From positions 1 through 28,532 of the forward strand of contig JAICKM010000009.1 in assembly GCA_025927935.1 (NCBI GenBank): DNA of 28,532 bases. The letters are read 5' to 3'. Shown one piece after another: positions 7,351 to 13,843 of the stretch. Under the pieces are notes generated by a model. The model saw only the letters and a list, made by a program, of their open reading frames with translations, was not told the origin of the DNA and ran no database searches. Position 1 is the stretch's first letter, and the number at the start of each line of letters is the position of its first letter. Source of the stretch: Chloroflexia bacterium (lineage in GTDB: Bacteria > Chloroflexota > Chloroflexia > QHBQ01 > JADMIH01). A program made the translations under genes and the position numbers.

Positions 7351-7390
7351 CCCTACGCAGCAGATTGTAGTCATCAGGCGAGGTCAGTCT

Positions 7391-8203
7391 ATGGCAGAAG
7401 CTACAACAAGAATACCTGTACTCGAAATGCGCGGCATCAGCAAGCGCTTTGGGGCGGTGCAGGCGCTGACCAGTGTTGATTTCTCGGTTTACGCGGGGGA
7501 GGTGGTCGGTCTGGTGGGCGACAACGGCGCCGGCAAGTCCACGCTGACCAAGTGTATTTCCGGCATCTATCCCATTGATACGGGTGAAATTTACTTTGAA
7601 GGGCGCCTAGTTACGATCCACGGCCCCCAAGACGCGGCAGCGCTAGGCATCGAAACGGTGTACCAGGATCTGGCGCTGTGTGACAACCTGGATGTGGTCG
7701 GCAATCTGTATCTGGGACGCGAACAAACCCAGACGGTCATCCCCGGTGTTGCCCGCCCGGTCGACGAAGTGGCGATGGAAAAGCGGGCGATCGAAGTGCT
7801 GCGCAGCCTGTCGGTGTCGATTCCCAGCGTGCGCACGCTGATCGCGTCCCTTTCCGGCGGGCAGCGGCAATCGGTAGCCGTGGCCCGCGCGGTGATGTGG
7901 AACTCCAAACTGGTCTTGCTGGATGAGCCGACGGCGGCGTTGGGCGTGGCGCAAACGCGCCAGGTGCTCGACCTGATCCGCCGCCTCCGTGAGCAGGGCT
8001 TGGCGGTTGTGGTGATCAGCCACAACCTCGAAGACGTGTTCTCGGTGGTGGATCGCATCAGCGTGATGCGCCTCGGCCGCATGGTCGCGACATTTGACGT
8101 GCATTCGGCCAGTCGCAATCAGGTTGTGGCCGCCATTACCGGGGCGGAGTTTGGCGAGACGGTGACGCACGCCAATGGAGCAGGAGGAGGCGTAGTGGCA
8201 TGA
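7391..8203 (+). CDS. Sugar ABC transporter ATP-binding protein (XylG/FrcA-like, single NBD)
   Basis: The 270-residue product is a single ABC ATPase domain. It has Walker A GDNGAGKST (K49), a Q-loop (VYQD, Q92), an intact LSGGQ signature at 154-158, Walker B LVLLDEPTAALG (D178, E179) and the H-loop His211 (ISHNLEDVF). Proteins of the RbsA/XylG type often carry two NBDs in about 500 residues; this one is the short FrcA-like form and should work as a homodimer. It energises uptake through the permease encoded next, whose ATG overlaps its TGA by 4 nt. An AGGCGAGG-like ribosome-binding site precedes the ATG. Confidence 0.93.
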   Translation: MAEATTRIPVLEMRGISKRFGAVQALTSVDFSVYAGEVVGLVGDNGAGKSTLTKCISGIYPIDTGEIYFEGRLVTIHGPQDAAALGIETVYQDLALCDNLDVVGNLYLGREQTQTVIPGVARPVDEVAMEKRAIEVLRSLSVSIPSVRTLIASLSGGQRQSVAVARAVMWNSKLVLLDEPTAALGVAQTRQVLDLIRRLREQGLAVVVISHNLEDVFSVVDRISVMRLGRMVATFDVHSASRNQVVAAITGAEFGETVTHANGAGGGVVA

Positions 8204-9417
8204 GCACCATGCTAAACGATCCGCGCCTGGTAACGAGCGAACCACAGGACGGCGGGCCGATTGCGACCTTGCGCCGCCGGCTGGCCTTCACCGATCTCGG
8301 CCAGTTGCCGGTCATTATCGGCCTGCTCGTCATCTGGATCATCTTCCAGATTGCCAACCCCAACTTCCTCACCCCGCTGAACCTGACCAACCTGCTCTTG
8401 CAGTACGTTGCGCTCGGTATCCTCGCGGTCGGCATCATCCTGGTTTTGCTGCTGGGCGAGATCGACCTGTCGGTGGGCGCGACGAGCGGCCTGTGCGCCG
8501 GAGCGATGGCCGTGTTGAACGTCAAACTGGGGGTGCCCGGCCCGGTGGCGGTGCTGATTGCGTTGCTGCTGGGGTTGGCCGTCGGGCTGCTGCAAGGCCT
8601 CTGGATCTCCAAACTGCGGGTGCCGTCGTTCATCGTCACGCTGTCGGGCTGGCTGGCCTGGCAAGGCGGCTTGCTCCTGCTGCTGGGCAGCACCGGCACG
8701 ATCAACCTGCGCGATCCGTTCATCCTGGGGTTGACCAACACCTTCTTTCCGCCGGAGGTGGGGCTGATCATCGCGATCCTCTTTGTGGCCGCCTACGCCG
8801 GGTTCGCCGTGTGGGATCGGCAGCGCCGTCTGGCGGCCGGGCTGGCGGCGGTCGGAACCGGCACGCTGGTGGCGCGCATCGCGCTCCTGGCGGTTCCGGT
8901 GGTGGGCGGGGTGCTGGTTCTCAACGCCAATCGGGGCTTGCCGCTGGCGGTGTGCATCCTCATCGGCATGATCGTGGTGTTCAACTTCATTACCAAGCGC
9001 GTGCGCTACGGGCGGCACATCTATGCTGTGGGCGGGAACGCCGAGGCGGCCCGGCGGGCCAGTATCAACGTCGATTGGGTGCGCCTCTCTGTGTTCGCCA
9101 TCTGCTCGACTCTGGCCGCGTTCGGCGGTGTGATGGGCGCTTCGCGCCTGCTGGCCGTCAATCAATCGTCCGGCAGCGGCGATCTGTTGCTCAACGTGGT
9201 GGCGGCGGCGGTTATCGGCGGCACGAGCCTGTTTGGCGGGCGCGGCACGATCTGGGCGGCCCTGCTCGGCGCGCTGGTGATCGGGTCGATCTCCAACGGC
9301 ATGGACCTGCTGGCGCTCCAGTCGTCGACCAAGTACATGATCACCGGCGGCGTGTTGCTGCTGGCCGTCACCATCGACGCGGTGGCCCGGCGGCGCCGCG
9401 AGGCCACCGGCCGCTAG
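8200..9417 (+). CDS. Sugar ABC transporter permease (XylH-like)
   Basis: The 405-residue hydrophobic protein belongs to the BPD_transp_2 permease family. About ten membrane segments are visible. The family core motifs are present: NLTNLLLQYVALGILAVGI, LLLGEIDLSVGA near the N-terminal third, RYGRHIYAVGGNAEAARRAS, and VVAAAVIGGTSLFGGRGT near the C-terminus. The EAA-like loop before the GG-rich segment would contact the ATPase. The gene overlaps the ATPase gene by an ATGA junction, so the two are translationally coupled. It ends the operon; a strong terminator begins 17 nt downstream. Confidence 0.93.
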   Translation: MSTMLNDPRLVTSEPQDGGPIATLRRRLAFTDLGQLPVIIGLLVIWIIFQIANPNFLTPLNLTNLLLQYVALGILAVGIILVLLLGEIDLSVGATSGLCAGAMAVLNVKLGVPGPVAVLIALLLGLAVGLLQGLWISKLRVPSFIVTLSGWLAWQGGLLLLLGSTGTINLRDPFILGLTNTFFPPEVGLIIAILFVAAYAGFAVWDRQRRLAAGLAAVGTGTLVARIALLAVPVVGGVLVLNANRGLPLAVCILIGMIVVFNFITKRVRYGRHIYAVGGNAEAARRASINVDWVRLSVFAICSTLAAFGGVMGASRLLAVNQSSGSGDLLLNVVAAAVIGGTSLFGGRGTIWAALLGALVIGSISNGMDLLALQSSTKYMITGGVLLLAVTIDAVARRRREATGR

Positions 9418-9433
9418 ACCGGACCGGAAAGCT

Positions 9434-9481
9434 AAAAAGCCGGCCGCCGCGCTCTTTGAGAGCACCGGGGCCGGCTTTTTT
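9434..9481. terminator. Bidirectional intrinsic terminator
   Basis: AAAAAGCCGGCC (9434-9445) pairs with GGCCGGCTTTTT (9469-9480), followed by another T on the plus strand. The complementary A-run gives a U-tract on the minus strand. It lies between the convergent ends of the permease gene (stop at 9417) and the minus-strand gene ending at 9491, and serves both. Confidence 0.9.
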
Positions 9482-9490
9482 GGCCGCCGC

Positions 9491-11290
9491 TCAGGGCAGC
9501 GGATAGAGCTCGTCGATGCCGCGCTCAAGCACAAGATCGACGCTACCATCGTAGCTGAGCGCGTGCAAGGCGCCGTTCTGGACGACAGCCAGGCCGAGGG
9601 CGCCCACGTTCCAGCTTACGCTGCTGTCCGATACCCCCGGCGCACCCTGGTCGCCGGCATACGATATTGCCAGCAGCGCCGGGCTGGGGCGGCCTAGGGC
9701 GAGAGGGACGCTGCGGATTGCATTGTTGATCGCCTGCCCGGTGTCGCTGGTGCCCCCGGCGGTAGCGTATATCAGCCGGTTGTTGCGCTCCCAGACACCC
9801 CATAACCATTGGTCGGGCGCCCTGTCCAGGTCAAGCGGCCGCGCGGCGCCCGCTGCATCGATAAAGAGGCTTCTCCCCTGCCTGCTGCGCGCGAGATCGG
9901 TCCAGGTCAAGAGGATGCCGGAGTCCAGCGCGTAGAGGGTAGCCAGTTGCTCATCCTGCGCGCCTGTCGTCTTCCAGATTATTGCGCCGGGCTGGGTGGG
10001 ATTGATCAGCCAGATTTCGCTGTCCCAGGGCGCCGTGCCGCCGGCTACCACCTTGCCGGCATAGGGGCCGGCATCGACAAAGCTGCTCCAGAACCAACTC
10101 CCCGCCAACGGCGGTTCGTCGGCCCAGGTGCGCAGGACGGCCGGGGCACGGCTACTGTCCAGCGCGAGGTCTACCAGGCGGTGGGTATAGGCGATCGTCC
10201 CCGTTTCCGGCAAGGCCAGTTCGGTGATGATCGCGCTCTGCCCATCCGGGCTAACCTGGGCCGCCATGACGACGGCTGAACGCGTTGCCAGGAAGCGCAT
10301 GCCCCCGGCCAGGTCGGCCAGGTAAAGATCGGATCGGGCCTGATGATCGCTGTTGTGGGAATAATCGGCCAGCAGGATGGTCTCCCCCGAGTTTCCGTAG
10401 CCGACAATAGCCCACGCCGGCCCAGGCAGCGCAAAAGTCGTCGTCACCGCGCTCTCGTAGCTCTGAAAGTGCAGGGTGGTGTTGCTGTATGGCCCTTGCG
10501 CCAGGCGCAGGCGCGGATCGCTGGAAGCCTCCGGTGGGCCGTCCCGGCGTTCGGTCATCACGCCGTGCGGGCCACAGCGGGCGACGTCGAAATCAGGCGT
10601 GAAACGGAGGCGCTGGAAGACCAGACCCGTGGGCTGGGGCCGGGCGACGACCAACGCGCGCCCGCCGCCCTCCGGGGCGGGTGCGTCGTAGAGGGCGACA
10701 CAGCCCTCACCTGCGCCGCGCACGATGCTGGCTCCATCAGAGCCACGGAGCCAGACCCACCCCTGCGCGTCGTAAATGTATAGCCCAGGTGGATCGGCCG
10801 CCGGTCGCCGGGCAATTGTGCCGCTCAAGACGCCGCTATAGACCACTTGCACGGCGCGGGCCTGACGGGTCTCGCTGTCGCGGAAGCCCGGCTGGACCGC
10901 GTTCACCGCGCGCAGGTCGCGCAGCGCGGCTAGCCAGTCGTCCCTGCCGGCCTCGGCCACCGCTGCCGCGTAATGCTGGTCGCGGTCGGCGATCTTGGTT
11001 GCGGCTCCCGCCGCCCGCGCGGCGGCGTCGCGGAAACCCGTGGCGGCCCGGAATGCGGCGAGCGCCGCATCCCAATCGCGATTCGCCGCCGCGCGCTCGC
11101 CCGCGTGGTAGGCGGTATATTGGCCCTGGGTGTGCCAGGAATCCCACACCGCCCACCCAATAATACAGAGCAGCAGCACGCCGCCCAGCAGCAATTCCTG
11201 CCGCCGGCTAGCCTGGCGCCGGCGCTCGACCGGCGGCTGGGGCTCGTCAAGCAGTGTGAAGCCTGTGCCATTGGTATCCGGTAGCTGCAA
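9491..11290 (-). CDS. Membrane-anchored TPR-like / beta-propeller-like protein, unknown function
   Basis: The 599-residue product starts with a cytosolic tail rich in Arg. One membrane segment follows (about residues 33-51, LLLGGVLLLCIIGWAVWD), so most of the protein lies outside the membrane. Residues about 57-135 are Ala-rich helices with a TPR-like pattern (AGERAAANRDWDAALAAFRA, then AGRDDWLAALRDLRAV). The rest is beta-rich with repeated blade-like segments (SPDGQSAIITELALP, SEIWLINPTQPGAIIW, NNRLIYATAGGTSDTG), suggesting a TolB/WD40-like propeller. I cannot name a family. The start is TTG (11288-11290) with GAGGA six bases upstream. A good promoter lies at 11344-11373. It is a single-gene unit. 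Confidence 0.75.
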   Translation of the reverse strand: MQLPDTNGTGFTLLDEPQPPVERRRQASRRQELLLGGVLLLCIIGWAVWDSWHTQGQYTAYHAGERAAANRDWDAALAAFRAATGFRDAAARAAGAATKIADRDQHYAAAVAEAGRDDWLAALRDLRAVNAVQPGFRDSETRQARAVQVVYSGVLSGTIARRPAADPPGLYIYDAQGWVWLRGSDGASIVRGAGEGCVALYDAPAPEGGGRALVVARPQPTGLVFQRLRFTPDFDVARCGPHGVMTERRDGPPEASSDPRLRLAQGPYSNTTLHFQSYESAVTTTFALPGPAWAIVGYGNSGETILLADYSHNSDHQARSDLYLADLAGGMRFLATRSAVVMAAQVSPDGQSAIITELALPETGTIAYTHRLVDLALDSSRAPAVLRTWADEPPLAGSWFWSSFVDAGPYAGKVVAGGTAPWDSEIWLINPTQPGAIIWKTTGAQDEQLATLYALDSGILLTWTDLARSRQGRSLFIDAAGAARPLDLDRAPDQWLWGVWERNNRLIYATAGGTSDTGQAINNAIRSVPLALGRPSPALLAISYAGDQGAPGVSDSSVSWNVGALGLAVVQNGALHALSYDGSVDLVLERGIDELYPLP

Positions 11291-11343
11291 CTCGATTCCT
11301 CGCCTATTACACGAGCGGTGTTCCGCCGGCCACCCTACTGTTT

Positions 11344-11373
11344 ATTATACAGAAGTCAGAGAAATCGCAGCAA
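11344..11373 (-). promoter_or_regulatory. Sigma70-type promoter for the propeller-like gene
   Basis: On the minus strand TTGCTG (11368-11373) is followed after 18 bp by a perfect TATAAT (11344-11349), about 55 bp upstream of the TTG start. The spacing and the consensus -10 make this one of the clearest promoters in the window. Confidence 0.6.
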
Positions 11374-11474
11374 ATGATGGTTTGCCGCGGCGGATAGAGA
11401 GCGCCGCTGATTGCGGCGGCGCGTCGGCGCTCCCCCATCATAGGGGGTGTAGTCCACCTAATTTCCCGTTATTT

Positions 11475-11498
11475 TTGACAGCCACCTTGACAACCAAA
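11475..11498 (+). repeat. Two TTGACARCCA direct repeats left of the tRNA fragment
   Basis: TTGACAGCCA (11475-11484) and TTGACAACCAAA (11487-11498) are near-identical and in the same orientation. A third copy, TTGACAGCCAAA, lies at 11659-11670 on the other side of the tRNA fragment. Short repeats around a tRNA-derived core resemble arm-type integrase sites; this is inference. Confidence 0.4.
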
Positions 11499-11549
11499 GA
11501 GGTGGATGCCGGCGGATATGGATCGCGGTGGACAGCGTTTCGCCGAACC

Positions 11550-11592
11550 CTTAATCAGTGGGTTCAGGGTTCGAGTCCCTGGCGGGTCACCA
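11550..11592 (+). other. 3' fragment of a tRNA-Lys(CTT) gene, probable integration (att) site
   Basis: The 43 bases run from the CTT anticodon through AATCAG and the T-arm (CAGGG, TTCGAGT, CCCTG) to the acceptor strand GCGGGTC, A and an encoded CCA. The 5' half is missing: no D-arm and no matching GACCCGC acceptor strand are found upstream. A gene fragment that starts exactly in the anticodon loop is typical of the duplicated 3' end left by tyrosine-recombinase insertion into a tRNA gene. If so, the intact tRNA-Lys would lie to the left beyond the window and the element would include the left part of this window. No integrase gene is seen. Confidence 0.75.
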
Positions 11593-11620
11593 TAACTCCA
11601 CTGAGGATAGCCACAAATTG

Positions 11621-11648
11621 ATGGCCGGACTGGGTACAGTCCGGCCAT
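11621..11648 (+). terminator. Perfect 12-bp hairpin downstream of the tRNA fragment
   Basis: ATGGCCGGACTG (11621-11632) pairs with CAGTCCGGCCAT (11637-11648) across GGTA. A weak T-rich stretch (TGCTATGTCTTT) follows. It sits about 30 bp after the tRNA 3' end, where a tRNA transcript terminator would be expected, and may be the original terminator of the tRNA-Lys gene retained with the fragment. Confidence 0.5.
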
Positions 11649-11658
11649 TGCTATGTCT

Positions 11659-11670
11659 TTGACAGCCAAA
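11659..11670 (+). repeat. Third TTGACAGCCAAA repeat right of the tRNA fragment
   Basis: The 12 bases share TTGACAGCCA with 11475-11484 and differ by one base from 11487-11498. They are in the same orientation, about 67 bp beyond the tRNA fragment. Copies on both sides would fit an attP-like arrangement. Confidence 0.4.
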
Positions 11671-12291
11671 CGAATGCCAAAAAGTCTGTGGGTAGGGTCC
11701 GCACGCCGCGCCTCCTTTGGCGCGGAGCACGGGGTGCGGGGCCCGGCTAGGCGGTGTTCAGGGTCTGGCGCGCGGCAGGCGCAGCACCAGCAGCAGCCGG
11801 GCGCGCAGGCGCGACAGCGTCGCCATACGCTGTCCTGTCCAAGCGGAGCCGGCGCGCATCGTCGCGTACTTGAGGTCAATTTGCGGCACGGCCCGGCTGG
11901 CGGGCACGAACAGTAAGCCGGCCAGCGGCGGTATACGCCGGATTGCGCCGGGGCGATGGCCCGCAAGCCTCCGCGCCGGTCGGCCAGTGGAATTACCAGT
12001 GGCGGCGGGCGACCAGGGGACTGATTAACCAGGGCTTGAGCAGGCTGATCGATACCGACTTGCGCCAGGGAACCGGTGGAGCAACGCGAGGTCCGGTGTC
12101 AGCGCGCCGCCCCTCGCCTGGCATTCCTCTCTGACTACCTACTGATTCCTCGCCAATCCGTCAGCGATGCGCTACCGCTGCCCAGCGCTCGGCTCAAACG
12201 TTGACCGCTTGTCTATTTTTGGCGCGTATGCTATTGAGTACCTCCGTTCGAGGCAAAGATTGTGTAGCCGAGAAATACGGAATGTATTCGT
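11671..12291. other. Intergenic stretch with no recognisable gene
   Basis: Only short, overlapping open frames occur here and none has a convincing start, ribosome-binding site or family match. On the minus strand one frame (roughly 11762-11910) reads plausibly as protein, with GLLFVPASRAVPQIDLKYAT and then RLRARLLLVLRLPRARP before a stop. It lacks an upstream start without interruption, so it may be a decayed gene end. Nothing else is evident. Confidence 0.4.
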
Positions 12292-12326
12292 CCTTACAGA
12301 AAGGTAAGGTTCACGGTCCCTATACT
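12292..12326 (+). promoter_or_regulatory. Promoter and possible operator of the Cys-rich leader / liv-type operon
   Basis: TATACT (12321-12326) is a good -10 hexamer about 30 bp before the leader ATG. The -35 region is poor, which suggests an activator or an alternative sigma factor. Just upstream CCTTAC (12292-12297) and GTAAGG (12304-12309) form a perfect inverted repeat with a 6-bp spacer, in a good place for an activator site. Both assignments are inferred from position. Confidence 0.4.
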
Positions 12327-12355
12327 GACCTTCAGACTGAAAAACAGGACGACCT

Positions 12356-12529
12356 ATGAGTAGCAGGCACCTACAGCAGCATCACCTGGATATCGTCGGC
12401 GCGCGCGGCGTGACCTGTGCCGCTGCCTGTTGTTGCGTCTGTGCGCAGCTGGACGCGTGTTGTTGTGTGTCCAGCCTTCCCGCGCCGGCTCCCCTGCTGC
12501 TTGCCCCAGCGATCATCCTGTTAGAATAA
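12356..12529 (+). CDS. Cys-rich leader peptide ORF (57 codons), candidate cysteine-responsive attenuator
   Basis: ATG 12356 has an AGGA ribosome-binding site six bases upstream (12346-12349), and the frame ends with TAA at 12527-12529. The peptide starts MSSRHLQQHHLDIVGARG. It then has eight Cys between residues 21 and 37, including two CCC runs (codons 12428-12436 and 12458-12466), followed by a Pro/Leu/Ala-rich tail. The N-terminal HHLDIV...C pattern recalls the short (R)HVDLxR...C sulfur-gene leader peptides and polycysteine upstream ORFs known in Actinobacteria; this is from memory and not searched. An intrinsic terminator begins 42 nt after the stop, and the operon follows. Low Cys-tRNA charging would stall ribosomes here. 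A true Cys-rich small protein is a less likely alternative. Confidence 0.72.
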   Translation: MSSRHLQQHHLDIVGARGVTCAAACCCVCAQLDACCCVSSLPAPAPLLLAPAIILLE

Positions 12530-12535
12530 GGTCTG

Positions 12536-12552
12536 CCGCCTCCTGGAGGCGG
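12536..12552 (+). repeat. Small hairpin between leader stop and terminator
   Basis: CCGCCT (12536-12541) pairs with AGGCGG (12547-12552) around a 5-nt loop; the wider CCGCCTCC/GGAGGCGG is fully palindromic around T12544. It starts 6 nt after the leader stop codon, so a ribosome on the stop would mask it. It may be a pause or competing hairpin in the attenuator. Confidence 0.45.
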
Positions 12553-12571
12553 TGAGGAGATGAGTGACAAG

Positions 12572-12605
12572 AAGGGGTTGCCCGCCGGGGGCAACCCCTT
12601 TTTTT
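12572..12605 (+). terminator. Intrinsic terminator inside the operon leader (attenuator)
   Basis: AAGGGGTTGCCC (12572-12583) pairs perfectly with GGGCAACCCCTT (12589-12600) around a 5-nt loop, and the T-run spans 12599-12605. It stands between the leader ORF and the first structural gene, whose ATG is 22 nt further on. There is no upstream gene on this strand other than the leader, so its likely job is attenuation. The TTGCCCC at 12501-12507 in the leader is complementary to GGGGCAA at 12588-12594 and could compete for the right arm. Confidence 0.85.
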
Positions 12606-12626
12606 GCTGTTCACTGAGGAGGTATT

Positions 12627-13823
12627 ATGATGCGGTTTTTGTCTTCACGTCGGTGGGCGTCTGCCGCGCTCGTGCTGCTCGCGCTCGGTCTGAGCACCCT
12701 ACTCACGGCCTGCGGCCAGGCGGCCACGGCGGATCAGGCGGCGCCCGCCACCAGCGACCCCATCCTAGTCGGCGTCAGCGGGCCGCTCACCGGGGACAAT
12801 GCCCAGTACGGCGCCCAGTGGAAAAAGGGCTTCGACCTTGCTCTGGACCAGATCAACGCCGGCAGCGGCATTAAGGGACGCAAGCTCGCCTACACCTTCG
12901 AGGACTCCCAGTCCGATCCTAAGCAATCCGTCGCCATCGCCCAGAAGTTCGCCGCCGACTCGCGCATCGTGATGGAGTTGGGCGACTTCTCCAGCCCGGC
13001 CTCGATGGCCGCCTCGCCTATTTACCAGCGTGCCGGCCTCGTGCAGTTCGGTTTCACCAACTCGCACCCCGACTTCACCAAGGGCGGGGACTACATGTGG
13101 AGCAACTCGATCAGCCAGAGCGATGCCCAACCGCTGCTGGCGAGTTACGCCATCGACGACCTGGGTCTCAAGAAGCTCGCCGTGCTCCATCTGAACACCG
13201 ACTGGGGCCGCACCAGCGCCGACCTCTTCGTCACGGCGGCAACCGCCAAAGGCGCGACGATCGTCGCCAAAGAAGCCTATCTGGCCGACGAGAAGGACTT
13301 CCGCTCGACGCTCACGCGCGTGCGCGACGCCCAGCCCGATGGGCTGATCCTGATCTCGTATTATGCCGACGGGGCGCAGATCGCCAAGCAGATGCAGGCG
13401 CTCGGCTTGACTATCCCGATGGTCGCCTCCGGCTCCGTCTACTCGCCGAAGTTCCTGGAACTGGGGGGCGACGCGGTGAACGGCGTCTATACCAACAGCA
13501 ACTTCTTCCCCGACGATCCGCGGCCCGAAGTGCAGCGCTTCGTCAAGAATTACCAGGCTAAATACCACGAGTTGCCGGACTCGTTCTCGGCCGGGGCCTA
13601 CGACACGATGATCCTGGTCGGGCAGCTAGTCACCCAGTACGGCACCGACCGCAAGGCCATCCGCGACGGGCTGGCCCAGATCAAGGACGTGCCGAGCGTC
13701 ATCTTCGGCACGGTCACCTTTGGGCCGGATCGCCGCGTCGCCAACCCGCAAAACATCAAGCTCGTGGTCCAGGCCGGCAAGTTCGCGGTCTGGAACGGGA
13801 CGAAGCCGGTCAGCGCCAAGTAA
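12627..13823 (+). CDS. Liv-type ABC transporter substrate-binding lipoprotein
   Basis: The 398-residue product has a signal peptide with lipobox LTAC (Cys29) and a Peripla_BP_6 (LivJ/HisJ-group leucine-binding) fold. Visible motifs are ILVGVSGPLTGDNAQYGAQW near the mature N-terminus, GIKGRKLAYTFEDSQSDPKQ, VLHLNTDWGRTSADLF and SFSAGAYDTMILV near the C-terminus. It captures the transport substrate at the outer face of the membrane. The family covers branched-chain amino acids, amides, aromatic acids and other small molecules, so leucine should not be assumed. Operon context suggests a sulfur-containing compound. GAGGAGG precedes the ATG; the second Met (12630) is an equally possible start. Confidence 0.93.
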   Translation: MMRFLSSRRWASAALVLLALGLSTLLTACGQAATADQAAPATSDPILVGVSGPLTGDNAQYGAQWKKGFDLALDQINAGSGIKGRKLAYTFEDSQSDPKQSVAIAQKFAADSRIVMELGDFSSPASMAASPIYQRAGLVQFGFTNSHPDFTKGGDYMWSNSISQSDAQPLLASYAIDDLGLKKLAVLHLNTDWGRTSADLFVTAATAKGATIVAKEAYLADEKDFRSTLTRVRDAQPDGLILISYYADGAQIAKQMQALGLTIPMVASGSVYSPKFLELGGDAVNGVYTNSNFFPDDPRPEVQRFVKNYQAKYHELPDSFSAGAYDTMILVGQLVTQYGTDRKAIRDGLAQIKDVPSVIFGTVTFGPDRRVANPQNIKLVVQAGKFAVWNGTKPVSAK

Positions 13824-13843
13824 CCGGCGAAAGGTAGTCTTGC

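Noticed and set aside
6118..7374. A 418-codon open frame antisense to the xylF-like gene
   Set aside because: Repetitive Gly/Arg-rich text with no family motif; the plus strand encodes a clear binding protein with signal peptide and ribosome-binding site.
8212..9549. A 445-codon open frame antisense to the xylH-like permease
   Set aside because: Low-complexity Gln/His/Arg text caused by the GC-rich codon pattern of the permease on the other strand; it also crosses the terminator.
11401..11422. GC-rich hairpin (GCGCCGC/GCGGCGC) as a terminator
   Set aside because: There is no T-run on either strand and no gene ending into it; it lies upstream of the propeller-like gene promoter.
11469..11966. 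Minus-strand ORF containing GTRTLNPLIKG
   Set aside because: This peptide is a well-known artefact of translating the 3' part of tRNA genes; it comes from the tRNA-Lys fragment at 11550-11592 and is not a protein gene.
12356..12529. Cys-rich ORF as a metallothionein, lanthipeptide or other peptide natural product
   Set aside because: No modification or export genes are nearby, the Cys are clustered in CCC runs rather than spaced CxC/CxxC, and the terminator directly behind it fits a leader peptide better.
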